From: Serripes groenlandicus
Taxonomy: Eukaryota; Mollusca; Bivalvia; Cardiida; Cardiidae
Direction: 5' to 3'
Assembly: GCA_031761405.1 (NCBI GenBank)
Contig: JASEVX010000003.1
Span: 68,053,044-68,117,043 of the forward strand
DNA: 64,000 bases
Translations under genes and position numbers: made by a program
The notes under the pieces: generated by a model
The model's database searches: none
What the model saw: the letters and a program-made list of their open reading frames with translations, nothing else
Told to the model about the DNA's origin: nothing
Shown: positions 11,125 through 22,098 of the stretch, one piece after another
Position numbering within the stretch: the stretch's first letter is position 1
Layout: each line of letters begins with the position of its first letter

Positions 11125-11389
11125 TGAACCGTCCCAAGAGAGGACCAACATTATGGGCTCTGCGTAATGTATCGACCCAGATCAGCCTGCGCAGTCCGCG
11201 CAGGCTAATCCGGGCCGACACATTCCGTCACAGGGTGATAGAGGTGTAGAGTAATGATTCCTAAGACAGAAAATCCACAGAAGGCGAAAAGTGTCTGTCT
11301 GGGTTAGCCTGCGTGGCATGCTTAGGCTGATCCGGGTCTACACTTTACGCAGAGTCCGCAATGTTGGTTTAACCTCGTGAAACGGCTCA
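11125..11389 (-). mobile_element. Family B MITE
   Basis: Complete length, reverse orientation. Left end TGAACCGTCCCAAGAGAGG and right end CCTCGTGAAACGGCTCA are both degraded. The interior has GCGCAGGCTAATCCGGGCCG and TAGGCTGATCCGGGTC. Confidence 0.85.
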
Positions 11390-11408
11390 TACGTCTCCGT
11401 GCACTGAA

Positions 11409-11623
11409 CCCTTTCCCTTTCGCATTTTAACGCAATAGCAGCAGACGACTTTTTAAAACATTGTGGCCAAAGGTGAAATTGCTCATGATGAGCAATTTCA
11501 CCTTTGGCCACAATGTTTTCCACTTATAATCATTGGTTATCCATTCAATTAAAGAGATTTTCCATTTTTTGACAAAATATGTTCAAAGTCGTCTACTGCA
11601 AATTAGTTGTATGTGGGAAAGGG
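11409..11623 (-). mobile_element. Family A MITE with perfect central palindrome
   Basis: Right TTAA intact (11624-11627), left TTAA mutated to TGAA (11405-11408). Ends CCCTTTCCC and GTGGGAAAGGG. The centre (11455-11519) is a perfect palindrome with 32-bp arms around a single G at 11487, passing through GAAATTGCTCAT G ATGAGCAATTTC. Confidence 0.92.
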
Positions 11624-11815
11624 TTAATGGAAGCGATCGGTTCATATGTTGAGTCAAGGAAAAGTGACCCCCACACCATTAGAAACTTATCTTTGATAAC
11701 TCACGACGATATAAACCCCCAAGATCAGCATAGCAGCCGTTCCACGAAAAAACCAACATTATGGACTCTGCGTAATGTATCGACCCAGATCAGCCTGTGC
11801 AGTCCGCTCTGATCA
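11622..11815. repeat. Second copy of the 10910-11062 segment, ending in a truncated family B
   Basis: Starts at the TTAA that also closes the family A element on its left. The B portion (from 11735, GCAGCCGTTCCACGAAAA) stops near 11815 at GTGCAGTCCGC. Confidence 0.75.
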
Positions 11816-11850
11816 CGGTTTACTCTGTTCGCAGTTCAATGAGTCTTTAA

Positions 11851-12056
11851 CCCATATACATGTACAACAAACCTGCAGCAGACGACTTTGAAAACCTGCT
11901 GCAAAAAGTATTGAAAATTCATATAAAATGAAAGTATACTAATTGAAATGTGCTGTACACTAATGTAGGAATTGCTGATTAGGATGAGAGATTTCTCCTT
12001 TTGCTAAAAAAAAAGGTCGTCTGCTGCAGAGTTGTCAGAAATGTTTGTGGGAAGGG
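11851..12056 (+). mobile_element. Family A MITE
   Basis: TTAA at 11847-11850 and 12057-12060. Left end CCCATATACATGTACAACAA is degenerate, right end GTGGGAAGGG is good. The core hairpin is lost (AATTGCTGATTAGGATGAGAG). Confidence 0.75.
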
Positions 12057-12073
12057 TTAAAACATTGCAGACG

Positions 12074-12712
12074 TTAGGTGACACATAAAACATGCTGTCG
12101 GGATATTCGGATTTTGGCCAGGGTCAAAAATAGAAATAATAACAAATAAGAAGTTTTGGGTACATTTTTGGGTAAATGGTTGAATTTGATGTTTATAAAT
12201 GTGAAAATCAAGCTCTAAGCATGGGATTGATTTTTTCAGTTAAACCCACTTCTCCTTCCGGTTTGACAACACTGGTTGCAGAGCTAGGCTTGAATTTAGA
12301 GGTAAATTTGAATACCAGCTTTCGCGTCCAAAATTACTTGAAAAGGAGCTGGTAACGTGGTATTTCTGACTGCATCCAAAGATTGCCTATCGTTTTGAGA
12401 GTCTTAGCAGCCTTTCAAATTTACACTAAACCCCTGAGTTTTTGTTGGGTGATTTTTAGAATAAAGGGTCAAAATTGATCTTTCTGTCCTACCTTTTTCA
12501 CACTGTTTCAGACCACTTTTGTGGCCACGTCTTTCCATAATATGGACTGAGAGTGTGACTTCCGGTTATTTTCTTATAATTCTGGCACTCCTTGATACAG
12601 GAAAACCCTTTTTATCGAACCGGTATGGATATTATGAGAAATATTGAGAGAATAAAAGTTGGGGTTTCCCAGGAAACAGAAAATTAGCTTTCAACTGTGT
12701 TGTGCCACCTTA
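12074..12712 (+). mobile_element. R600 dispersed repeat (about 640 bp)
   Basis: Matches 30547-31170 in reverse complement almost throughout (landmarks ACTTCTCCTTCCGGTTTGAC, ATTGCCTATCGTTTTGAGAG, TTCCCAGGAAACAGAAAAT). The ends form a short imperfect inverted repeat, AGGTGACACA on the left and AGGTGGCACA (inverse) on the right. That hints at a DNA transposon derivative. No protein recognised in any frame. Confidence 0.8.
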
Positions 12713-13091
12713 AGTAGACAATTGAAGTCCGATTTAACACTGGATAAGTTATATAAATATAACATTGGAAAAAGTAATTTTTCAGCTACAGTTTCGCTAA
12801 CGATGTAAAGGTAAAGAGGCTACACTTACAGCTTTTTATCAGACGTTCCAGATACAAATTACTAAATATCATAATCTGGGCGTTTAATTTCATTCTAGTA
12901 TACGCCTATTTTGGGTGGACGCTTTGTGTAGCACGTCACAAGAAAATCCACATCCGGGACATTGCGACGAGCGAATATTTGGAACCACCAGCGCCAAAGC
13001 GCAGCCTGATCTCAATCGTCTTTGATGGTCAACGTCTTTGGTTACTACAACAAACCGACTATACAAATACGCAATTTGGTGGTGATCTGTA
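12713..13091. other. Unique sequence, no gene supported
   Basis: A 183-codon minus-strand frame (12890-13441) crosses this region, but its middle part is the translation of a family A MITE, and the rest resembles no protein I know. Confidence 0.55.
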
Positions 13092-13095
13092 TTAA

Positions 13096-13298
13096 ATACA
13101 GACACTTTCTGACGGCTCTGCTGCAGTTGACGTTTGAAAACATTTTGGCAAAAAGAGAAAATGCTCATGATAAGTAAATTTGCCACAACGTTGTTCAACT
13201 CTGATGTATAATTAGTCTCATTTATGGTGATTTTTTCACTTTTTTGACAATACGTTTTCAAATTCGTCTGCTTTAGATTTGTTGCATGTGGGAAAGAT
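13096..13298 (-). mobile_element. Family A MITE, diverged
   Basis: TTAA at 13092-13095 and 13299-13302. Right end GCATGTGGGAAAGA recognisable, left end lost. GGCTCTGCTGCAG and GTCTGCTTTAGATTTGTTG are family landmarks. Confidence 0.65.
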
Positions 13299-13302
13299 TT
13301 AA

Positions 13303-14295
13303 TTTCAAAACTTCTGAAAGTCATGGTTCGCATGACGTGGTTCGTCTTGCAGCGGTGAAAGATTAAGATAATTCGGGAGCACCTGGCAAATGCAAGTGTT
13401 TTATTGGCGTTCGTATGTATACAAACAATCTGCTGGTTCAAGGATTTGTTGACCCGTGCTGCGTGAAGAAACAGCTACTACGAAGCGGTACGTTGTGATT
13501 ATTTAACTGGATCTGACATTGAGTTTGACAATTATTTCGTTATAATAATCCAGAGGTCTAGATAAGGGGGAGTAAACTGGTTTTTCCCCCACAATTTATT
13601 ATCTCTATTACTAATCAACTTTACAAATGTTAAATGCTGTAGTCAGTGAGTTCATTACATTGAGCTCCCACAGCATAGGCGGGGTTTGAGTGTCGAAAAA
13701 GGATTAAGGAATATGGAGAAAAAAAACCCTGCATATCCAGAGTTTTGGTTATATTAGTAGTCACTGGTTTATTAACAGTAATAATACCGTCGAGTGTATC
13801 ATGTAGTCTTATGTCTCTCACTGTTAAATCCATTGGTTACAATTTGGAAAATCTTTTAAGAAATTCATTGAAAACATTATGACAAAAGGATAAATTTGAG
13901 AATACTTGGGGGAAAAAACATTAGACCATGTTGATATAAATAGCCTCTCCATATAGTCTACTATAAGAACCACGCTTTTTTAGAATATGACATTATGCTA
14001 TTACTAGCAACGGTTTTTCACGAATATAAACTCAGACGCCTGTGGTGGGATATAGGTAAAGTACATTCTATGCGATACATATGATAGGAGACCTTATTGC
14101 GTAACGGATCTGTCAGAACGTGGGAGGGACATAATACCCGTACATTGGACTGCAGATTTAGTATTTCTTCAGAGCATGTGCACTTGTCTCTCCTAATTGG
14201 ACACTAAGAACCGTGAAGAGACTGTACCCATGCCGAGGTTCATGCGTCTTTACTTTTGCTGTTGAAACATAACCTAACAGTCGTATTCTGTTTAT
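13303..14295. other. Unique sequence, no gene seen
   Basis: About 1 kb without a recognised gene or repeat. Short open frames only. Confidence 0.55.
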
Positions 14296-14299
14296 TTAA

Positions 14300-14488
14300 C
14301 CCTTTCCCACATACAGACGCAAGTTAACGCTTCTGCAGCAGAAGATTGTCGGAAACACTGTGGCAACAAAGAACTTTCTCATTATGAGCAATTTCTCCAT
14401 TTGCCAATATGGTTTCTTCTCTATTAAATTATTATACTTTCATTTACAGAGATGTTTCTGCTGCAGATTTGTCGTATGTTGGAAAGGA
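14300..14488 (-). mobile_element. Family A MITE
   Basis: TTAA at 14296-14299 and 14489-14492. CCCTTTCCCACATACAGACG left end, GTATGTTGGAAAGGA right end. Core TTTCTCATTATGAGCAATTTC. Confidence 0.82.
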
Positions 14489-14492
14489 TTAA

Positions 14493-15241
14493 CTGTATGT
14501 TTTCAACCTTTTAGAAGTAAATTAATTTACAATAGAAAAATACTCGGAGAACTTTTGACGTTCATTTCAAGATTCGAATATCTTACTACAACAACAAATA
14601 GCAGCCATTATTCAGAAAATATCGTAAATCACAAATTTTCTATTGTCGTTTTATCGTATTATAAATTCATTATCCTAAATAATTGTCAGCCGTGATTCCT
14701 TTTTATTGTCTGGATATAAACTTTCAAAGCAGGCTACTTTAACAATAAACGTTTACAAAATAACTACCGATATAAAGAAAGGAAGATATATTCAACATAA
14801 TAACTTAATGTTCGAGGTAATATCCTGTTACCTAGATTTAAATCTAGTATTTGTTTTGATTGTTTTGATTAGGTTTTGCGCAATTTTCAACATTATTTTA
14901 GTTATATCACTGCGATAGCTCACTTTTATTTTTGTATTCATTGGTTAGGTAACCAGAACTAGACCCTGCCTATTGGCACTCCAACGTTACCGCCGCGACT
15001 GGCCGCCCGGTTCCAAATCCCAGTCTCTTATTACTTGGCCATTGCGGATTTCGTTAAATTTAGTAACACACGCTCCTATCTCGATATACTTTTTTATCTG
15101 AGCTCTACGAGAATCAATCACTTGCAAATGGCAACAAGTGTAGACACTGCACTAATTGCTAATTTGTCAGAGAAGGTTTCTAAGAAATTCTGAAAACTGT
15201 CAACTTTGATCAGTTTGCGTGAATTCGCACAGATATTTATA
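14493..15241. other. Unique AT-rich sequence, no gene seen
   Basis: No convincing coding region. Ends against a truncated family B copy. Confidence 0.5.
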
Positions 15242-15488
15242 TAAAACATTGTTGACTTTACGTAAAGTAGTGACCCTGATCAGCCTTAGCATGCCACACA
15301 GGCTTATCCGGACAGACACTTTTTGCCTCTTGTGGATTTTCTGTTTCACGAATCATTACTCTATACCTCTATCCCCATGAGACGTAATATGTCGGCCCGG
15401 ATTAGCCTTCGCGGACTGCGCACGCTGATCTGGGTCGATACATTACGCAATGTCAATAATGTTGGTTTTCTCGTAGAACGGCTCATAT
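15242..15488 (+). mobile_element. Family B MITE, left end truncated
   Basis: Begins at ACATTGTTGACTTTACGTAAAG, so the first about 20 bp of the terminal repeat is missing. Right end GGTTTTCTCGTAGAACGGCTCA retained. Confidence 0.8.
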
Positions 15489-16000
15489 ATATTCCATAGA
15501 AACGTATTTTCCAGGTTACAAAATAGCCTTCTTGTGAATACAGTACTTTGATATAATAAACTACTCAAAACTTGTGATTTCTTATGTTGACGCTTTACAT
15601 ACAGTATATGGTATATGTGTAAGTTTGGATAAGGCAGAAAAGATGTACAGGCTGGTCTGAATATACACTATTCACAAATGCCAATATGTACGTTTTCGAA
15701 TGGATATAATAATGTTAACCAAATTGTTTGATGCGATTTCGCCATTTACTAAGCGCATTAGTGCACAAGAATCGGATTCCGGATTACAATTTGGTGAAAT
15801 ACGGAAAGTTGTATTTTGCACGTTGTATCCAACTCGTATTTGTGATGAGTATCGTATAAAAAAGATATATCGGGTAATGGTTGAGCTCAGATAAGAAACC
15901 AGTTGAAATTCATTCCCATTACGAGTTTGAAAAATTGCTATTGACGTGTTGTATAAAAATAGCTTTATCATGGAACTCTTGGGTATGTTTTAGTGTGTTC
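15489..16000. other. Unique sequence, no gene seen
   Basis: Overlapping open frames of 60-100 codons on both strands around 15672-15971 have no recognisable domain. Confidence 0.5.
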
Positions 16001-16004
16001 GTAA

Positions 16005-16220
16005 CCCTTTACCTCATACATACGCTTTCTGACGCCTCTGCAGCAGACGGCGTTTTGAAAACATACTGACAAAAGATCTCGAAACGAGCAATTCCTCGAT
16101 TTGCCACAATGTTTTCCACTTTTAGTCATAGGTTATCCATTAAATTTTAGAGATTTTCTATTTTTTTGACAAAATATGTTCAACGTCGTCTGCTGCAGAT
16201 TTGTTGTAAGGGGGAAAGGG
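16005..16220 (-). mobile_element. Family A MITE
   Basis: Right TTAA at 16221-16224, left target changed to GTAA. Left end CCCTTTACCTCATACATACG, right end GGGGGAAAGGG. Core CTCGAAACGAGCAATTCCTC keeps only part of the stem. Confidence 0.85.
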
Positions 16221-16224
16221 TTAA

Positions 16225-16564
16225 AGATTTATTATGCACGGAGGAGTCGATATGCAACGCAAAAAGCAAAGTTTCTAGATACTAAAAAATACACATAAAC
16301 AAGATATGATTTTGTCGGTCGAGAACAGTGCTTTTTTTAAAAAAAAAATATAGAAGATCTATGTCAAGGTCATACTATTTATAATTGATTCATCATCAAA
16401 CAGTTATTGTAGATAATAATACCAGAGACATATAAAGTCCATCTTTGATTGGTCAAACGGTATTGTCAATGTTAAAGTTTGCTTTTGACCTAGTCGTGCA
16501 ATTTTGTCTTCGAATACGAGTAACAAAACTATGGGATTGTATTTGTTGGACACGAAACAGTATC
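16225..16564. other. Unique sequence, nothing recognised
   Basis: Contains a short T/A homopolymer run near 16333-16350. No gene. Confidence 0.5.
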
Positions 16565-16798
16565 TTTACACGATTTCTAAATATACAACAAATCTGCAGC
16601 AGAAGACTTTGAAACCATCTATAGTCAACATATGGAATGTCTCGGGAAATGAAAGTTTAACTATTTAATAAGGTTGAAAACATTATGGTAAACGGAGTAA
16701 ATTCTCATTATGAGCAATTTCTCCTCTTTCCAAAATGTTTTCAAACGTCTTCTGTATAAGCAAAGGCGTCATACATTATCTGTATGTGGGAAAGGGGT
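16565..16798 (+). mobile_element. Family A MITE, left end eroded
   Basis: ACAACAAATCTGCAGCAGAAG, then core TCATTATGAGCAATTTCTCC, then GTATGTGGGAAAGGGG with TTAA at 16799-16802. Confidence 0.75.
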
Positions 16799-16938
16799 TT
16801 AAACACGGCAGAGGTAGAGACACTGACCATTGTATTTAAAATCAATAACGTATTATACATAACATATTACAACAATTCCAAAAGAAGGTCGAAATAGGTG
16901 TAATTGGTAAGCATAATTTACTTGTCGGGTTTGTTTCG

Positions 16939-17228
16939 GCCGAGCCCCAGTAGCCCAGTCGGTAGCGACGCGGGCTGTAAATCCAGGAGTTGTGAGTTCG
17001 AATCCCAGCTCGGCCAACATCCTTTTCGACGTTTGACAAAAGTCACTGTGACATGCGTCATTCGTCTTTCACCAATGGGCTGTTTAACAGTATATGTGGA
17101 AGAGCAGCCTGTTGCTTGGAAAGTATGTTGTGTGGTATGGGAAAACCAGCAAACGCATGAGGTGGTGAACTGGTCGCCGTGATATGACAGGAAAATTGTT
17201 GAAAATGGCGCTAAACCCTAATCAATCA
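16939..17228 (+). mobile_element. S1 tRNA-derived SINE, full length
   Basis: The best S1 copy, about 290 bp. The head resembles a tRNA: box A-like TAGCCCAGTCGG (about 16966) and box B-like GAGTTCGAATCCC (about 16995), the internal RNA polymerase III promoter elements expected of such SINEs. The body continues through GTCATTCGTCTTTCACC and GCCTGTTGCTTGGAAAG, then GTGGTGAACTGGTCGCCG, and ends in a short ATCAATCA tail. It codes for no protein and needs LINE machinery to move. The head has extra and mismatched bases relative to a folding tRNA, so it is not a functional tRNA gene. Confidence 0.88.
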
Positions 17229-17249
17229 GTTGTTTAATTCGTCAGTATA

Positions 17250-17510
17250 TGAACCGTCCCGCGAGAAAACCAACACTGTGGACTCTGCGTAAAGTATCGA
17301 CCCAGATCAGCCTAAGCATGCAGCGCAGGCTTACCCGGCTACACACTTTTCGCCCCCTGTGGATTTTTGTTTTAGGAATCATTACTGTATACCTCTATCC
17401 CCCCTGTGACGGAATGTGTCGGCCCGGGTCAGTCTGCGCGGACTGCGCAGGCTGATCTGGGTCGATATATTACGCATATGCCATAATGTTGGTTTTCTCG
17501 CGGGACGGCT
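17250..17510 (+). mobile_element. Family B MITE, complete
   Basis: TGAACCGTCCCGCGAGAAAA and its inverse TTTTCTCGCGGGACGGCT bound 261 bp, with inverted ends of about 25 bp. Lies 20 bp after the S1 tail. Confidence 0.9.
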
Positions 17511-17994
17511 GTCTTGCACATGACGCACACATATTGGCACTGACAACAGTGTTACTTTCAAATTTAAAACTTTAATGGATGGACTGGAACATATTATCAA
17601 TATATTACCGTTATATTTGAAAAGAAGACAAATCTATGTAGACAAAATGTATCAATAAAAACCGGAGATTTCAACTCAGAGGTCGAAGCAGACCTATACA
17701 ATTGAGAGATAAATAGACTGGAGACAAGTTCGGTGTTAACACATGAATTGAGTGCTGTTAATAGTTCCTATGCTTAACCGGTCTACAGTAGTTCCAATCT
17801 TCTTTTGAACTGTGCTCTACGAAAAAAAAAAAAAAAAAAAAAGATCTTACATGATGTTCAACCATTGTTGATCCATATAATATCTACTTGATGTACACTG
17901 GTCGTGAACTACTCATAGAGGCTGCCTTGAAACTTCTGAGAAACAGTATACGGTCGAATAAGATAGAAAAAGGTCTATATCTACACGTGTCATA
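17511..17994. other. Unique sequence with a poly-A run
   Basis: A 20-odd-base A run at about 17822-17842. No element or gene could be attached to it with confidence. Confidence 0.5.
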
Positions 17995-17996
17995 TA

Positions 17997-18245
17997 TCGA
18001 GGACTTGGCGTGAAACGGTTGTAACTAAAAACCTATTTTGAAAACCCTGGTTTAGGGGCGATTTTGAACCCTTTGTAAACAATGCAATTTTAGGTGCCAT
18101 AGCTCAGAACGAGCAATGGCACCTAAATTTCCATTATTTACAAAGAAAAATGATTTAATGGTTATAAAGACTTTATGACGATGTGATTAACCTTGGTAAT
18201 TTAAATACCCATTTTAGTTACAACCGTTTCACGCCAAGCCCTCGA
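17997..18245 (-). mobile_element. Family C hairpin MITE, TA-flanked
   Basis: TCGAGGGCTTGGCGTGAAAC and its inverse bound 249 bp with TA on both sides (17995-17996, 18246-18247). The centre is a hairpin, TAGGTGCCATAGCTCAGAAC then GAGCAATGGCACCTA, whose loop orientation is opposite to copies at 24550 and 32460. No coding capacity. The TA flanks suggest a Tc1/mariner-like origin (inference). Confidence 0.88.
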
Positions 18246-19347
18246 TATACACTCTAACGGTCGTTAGCCAACGGCTTATATATATTCGTATTTGCTTTTC
18301 CAAAAAGATAAACAATACATCAATACAGTATGAGCAATTTCTCCTTTTGCCCCAATGTTTCAACTCCAATCAATAGTTATACTTCATTAATGGAAACCGA
18401 CCATAGTTTTGTCTAGATGTTTTCAAAATTGACTGCTGCTATATATATTGTATGTGGAGGAAGGGGGGGAAGGAGGTTGTAAATACATCTCCGTAAAGAG
18501 ACCAGATAAATGGATATCGTACACCTAAACGGAACACAAATTCTGATTTGGTTGTCAAAGAAGTAACTCTGGGTTTATATAACAGGTCAGATTACACTAA
18601 TTATGTAAATCAAAAAGTTTCAGCTCTCAATTGTCACACTTTTTTCAATGTATACAATAAAGACACCCTATACCATTGGAAGAATTAATTTCTCACATAT
18701 AAACAAAAAGTAATAAAGAAATCGTTAAGCTGGTTCCCATTATTTTGCACACAATCGGGCTGGTCAAAAGCGTTTTCTGTGCATTCTATACATAAAACTC
18801 ATTTAAACAAGTCTGTCTTTGGACTGTTTGGCTGCGGATGTATTTGGTGTAATTTAATCTACACGGACAGAGAAAGCTCTTGTTTGCGCATGCTCTCGAT
18901 GGTCCTCACTACAGCCCTTAAACGATGGACGTGACTTATGTACACGTACACATGACGTCAACACAGGAAATTCGAGTTTTATAACGTTGTTACGACGGTG
19001 ATTTACTCTGAACAATGATAATCATATTAGACAAACACAAGCATTCTTGTAAATCTATTTGTGTGCGCAAGACCATTATTTTTGCACCTGACGTAATAAT
19101 TACGATAACTACAAGACTATAACGACATACGTTTAAATACCAGTGATAGCCGTAATGCCTGTACCTTCGTCATTTTCGCTTTGGATACAATTGTGATGAC
19201 ATTAATTCTGGTAATAACACTATCTTATGGACTTGAAGACATTGCTTTATTATAATATGCAATGCACGAAGAAAAAATAAGCAGTAGAGTAATAATATGA
19301 AACCATGCCAAATTGACGTATTGAATTGTGACATCTAAAGATTGTCA
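18246..19347. other. Mostly unique sequence with an eroded family A tail
   Basis: 18325-18470 resembles the right half of family A (ATGAGCAATTTCTCCTTTTG, GTCTAGATGTTTTCAAAATTG, GTATGTGGAGGAAGG). The rest is unrecognised. No gene. Confidence 0.5.
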
Positions 19348-19351
19348 TGAA

Positions 19352-19556
19352 CTCTTTCAGCGCCGAATTGTTTAAAGTAGACTCTTCCATGTTCAAAATC
19401 GGGCGTTTCCATTCTTTTGTAATAAGACTTTTGGAATATATTTATAACTTAAAGGCAAACAATGCTGATTTCAGGTGAGACAGCTCGTTACGAGCTGACT
19501 CGCCTGAATTTGCATTGTTTGCAAGAACCCCCATATTGCCTTTGGCCCTGAAAGAG
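19352..19556 (+). mobile_element. Family D hairpin MITE
   Basis: Ends CTCTTTCAGCGCCGA and inverse CCCTGAAAGAG. Right flank TTAA (19557-19560), left TGAA (19348-19351), so TTAA target is plausible. Centre: TTCAGGTGAGACAGCTC GTTAC GAGCTGACTCGCCTGAA, an imperfect stem of about 16 bp with a 5-nt loop. A second copy is at 23462-23670. Confidence 0.75.
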
Positions 19557-19560
19557 TTAA

Positions 19561-20477
19561 ATTCATAGTAAAATGTGGGTGTTTCTTTCTAAAAGTTTAA
19601 ATCAACAACGAAAGAAGTTCTTGTGAAGTTGCAAAATGCGTTATGTCTAGAGATAAATAATACAACGGTTGGTAAAGCTTCCCAGTATACGTATATAATG
19701 ACATTAATCTTTTCTCACAAACGTCAAATCTGGAGCTGCTGACGTGTTTTAAAAACACCTAAACATTAAACGTTTTTAACGTTTCAAGTTTTGATAGATA
19801 GATGATAGATAGATAGAGATTTGAATGACGTAAATTACATAGTTTCTAGTCAAACAACACATCATATTAATATATACAATACGAAAAAACATATAATTAA
19901 TTACAATAAACATGAAATATATACATAAAAACGAATGTTTGTCATTCAAAATAGAAGAAAATAAAAAACTAAATAACAATCATAAAAGAAATAGAAAAAA
20001 ATAATAATAGGAAAATATTTCCTCAATACTACTAATAGTTTATAGAAGAGTAACACTTCAATAATGCTGAAAAGTGTTATACCTATCAGTTTAATTAAAG
20101 TATAAATAAGAAAACATTGTGACTGAGGGAGAAATGGCTCATGGTAAAAATGTTCTCCTTTTGTCATAATGTTTTCAAACGGCGTCAGCTGAAGATGCGT
20201 AAAAATGCACCTGTATGTCTGATAATACGTTGAGACACTATTCGGAGTGTACGTGCCTGTATGACCTTTGGTTGTGATATAATTGTGTAAACGTTGATTC
20301 GTATAGCTACACAAATGAGGCATTCCAATATCAAACACCTGAATACATGAGTCTGCTGTATAATCCCCTGAGACAGACGACTTTGGTTACACTGCGGGAG
20401 AAAGAGAAAATGCATTTTTACCACACTGTTTTCTCTAAATTATAGATACTTGTACAAAATTAGTACATCATTGTTAC
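19561..20477. other. AT-rich sequence with eroded family A pieces
   Basis: GATAGATA microsatellite at about 19794-19818. Family A-like pieces at about 20110-20220 (ACATTGTGACTGAGGGAGAAATG, CATAATGTTTTCAAACGGCG) and 20358-20440. Open frames here are AT-rich and unlike proteins. Confidence 0.5.
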
Positions 20478-20548
20478 AAATACAAATACAAATTCAATTT
20501 CATATACAAATACAAATACAAATACAAATTCAATTTCAATTTCATATC
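20478..20548. repeat. Low-complexity TACAAA / TTCAATTT repeat
   Basis: Repeated ATACAAATACAAAT and TTCAATTTCATA units. Resembles the simple-sequence tails of LINEs, but no element body is recognisable beside it. Confidence 0.7.
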
Positions 20549-21235
20549 GTGACATATATACTAGTTAAGCACAATAGGATTCTATAGAATGTTATTCGAG
20601 AAAATATTGAAAAGAATTGATTTTCAGAAAATATTTTTCTGTTAAACCTCACGGGGGAATGTGACTATTTCTTTCTTCAAGAGCATATTTTATGAATTTA
20701 CATAGCTTTAATAATGTGGCTGGATTTTCAATTTTCATTAGATGTATAAACTTTTGCATGCTTGGCTTGACGTTATAGTAACATTTAATGTATATTTCTC
20801 GAAGATTCTAGTGACAAAGGTATTCGATAATAAAGTGGTATTCGCCGTCGATAGTTTGTAAATTACAGTGAATATACACTCTTTCATTTCTCGGAATTCT
20901 TACTCGCCCGTGTCTACCGGCTTCTATACGTTAATTATGAGAAGAGGTGCGCAATTTTGTAAAATAATTTCTGTATTTCCTAAAGGTAACTGTATTCAAA
21001 TAGTTTTCTATTCTGAGTTCTGATTTCATATGAATATATAAATAAGATAAAATACTATTAGACACTAAATTAGACGTCCATGTTTCAGAAAAATTCGTCA
21101 TTATACTTCCGATTGAAAAGTTCAAATTATTACACTACCAGAGACAAAGTAAGTATGAAATCATGGGCTGATGTGTACTTCTAATGTTGGATAACGTTCA
21201 GGTTTATTCATATTACGACATTGATACTTTCTCAT
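20549..21235. other. Unique sequence, no gene seen
   Basis: Nothing recognised. Confidence 0.5.
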
Positions 21236-21484
21236 GCCGCGGTCGCTAAGTCGGTAGCGATGATAACTAACTATAAATGCAGGGGTCGTGCGTTCAAACC
21301 CTGGCACGACCATTCATTATTTGCAATGATTAACAAAAGTCATTATGATTAGCGTCAATCATCTTCAACCAATGGACTTAAACGGTCTGTGTGGGAAGAT
21401 AGCCGAGTGTTAGAAAGTCAGGAAACATACATACATAACGTGAATTGGTCGCCGTGGCATAAATAAACTACTGTTGAAACGGCG
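21236..21484 (+). mobile_element. S1 SINE, diverged, ending at a family A insertion
   Basis: tRNA-like head (GCTAAGTCGGTAGCG; GCGTTCAAACCCTGG as box B), body ACAAAAGTCATTATGATTAG, and 3' part GAATTGGTCGCCGTGGC. The tail is cut at ACGGCG/TTAA, where a family A element begins at 21489. No SINE tail is seen on the far side. Confidence 0.8.
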
Positions 21485-21488
21485 TTAA

Positions 21489-21663
21489 CCCTTGCCATCA
21501 TAAAACATTTCTGCAGCAAACAAATTTGAACATATTTTGTTAAATAATAGAAAATCTCTAAAATCGAATTGATAACCTATGACTAAAAGTGGAAAACATT
21601 GTGGCAAAAGGAGAAATTGCTCGTTTTGAGCAATTTCTTCTTTTGTCACTATGTTTTCAAAAA
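21489..21663 (+). mobile_element. Family A MITE, right end replaced by family B sequence
   Basis: Starts after TTAA (21485-21488) with CCCTTGCCATCATAAAAC. The core hairpin is intact (AGAAATTGCTCGTTTTGAGC). It breaks off at TATGTTTTCAAAAAGC, where family B sequence takes over. Confidence 0.85.
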
Positions 21664-21735
21664 GCGGACTGCGGGCTGATCTTGGTCGATACATTACGCA
21701 GAGGCCATCACGTTGGTTTTCTCCGGGACGGCTCA
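21664..21735 (+). mobile_element. Family B right-end fragment fused to family A
   Basis: GGACTGCGGGCTGATC to GGTTTTCTCCGGGACGGCTCA: the last about 70 bp of family B. Confidence 0.85.
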
Positions 21736-21894
21736 GATGTAGTTTTCGTAAAAGATAAAGTAAATGTAGATCTAAATATACAACAGGACTCAATAGTGTG
21801 TGACGCGACTCAATAGCAAAGCCACATTATGTCATTTTAAGTGCAGGTACATGTTTGTATGCCACTTTCAACAATTATCCAGCTATATATCGGC

Positions 21895-22098
21895 GTTTCC
21901 GTTGTTAGTTACCGGTTATACTGGTCAATCTATCCTGACACCAGCGAGTAAGTCGTAATGCTAACTCCGCAATCCTGGTCGCCTAGAAGTGAAAGCCGTT
22001 ACTACCAGTTTTAAAGTCCTAGGTAAATACCCGATCGGGGATCGAGCCCGTGATATCCCGCACCCGAGGCGGACGCACTACCACCACATACCACCGGG
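21895..22098 (-). mobile_element. S2 tRNA-derived SINE
   Basis: Second SINE family, minus strand. The head reads (inverse) GTGCGTCCGCCTCGGGTGCG and box B-like GGGCTCGATCCCCGATC; the body includes GCAATCCTGGTCGCC. A related copy is at 25119-25359. Confidence 0.7.

Noticed and set aside
12890..13441. 183-codon minus-strand frame as a host gene
   Set aside because: Its middle is the translation of a family A MITE and the rest matches no domain known to me.
16939..17015. Functional tRNA gene
   Set aside because: Box A and B are present but the arms do not form a standard cloverleaf, and the same head recurs with a common body: a SINE.
17822..17842. Poly-A run as the tail of a processed pseudogene
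   Set aside because: No coding similarity or target duplication upstream that I could identify.
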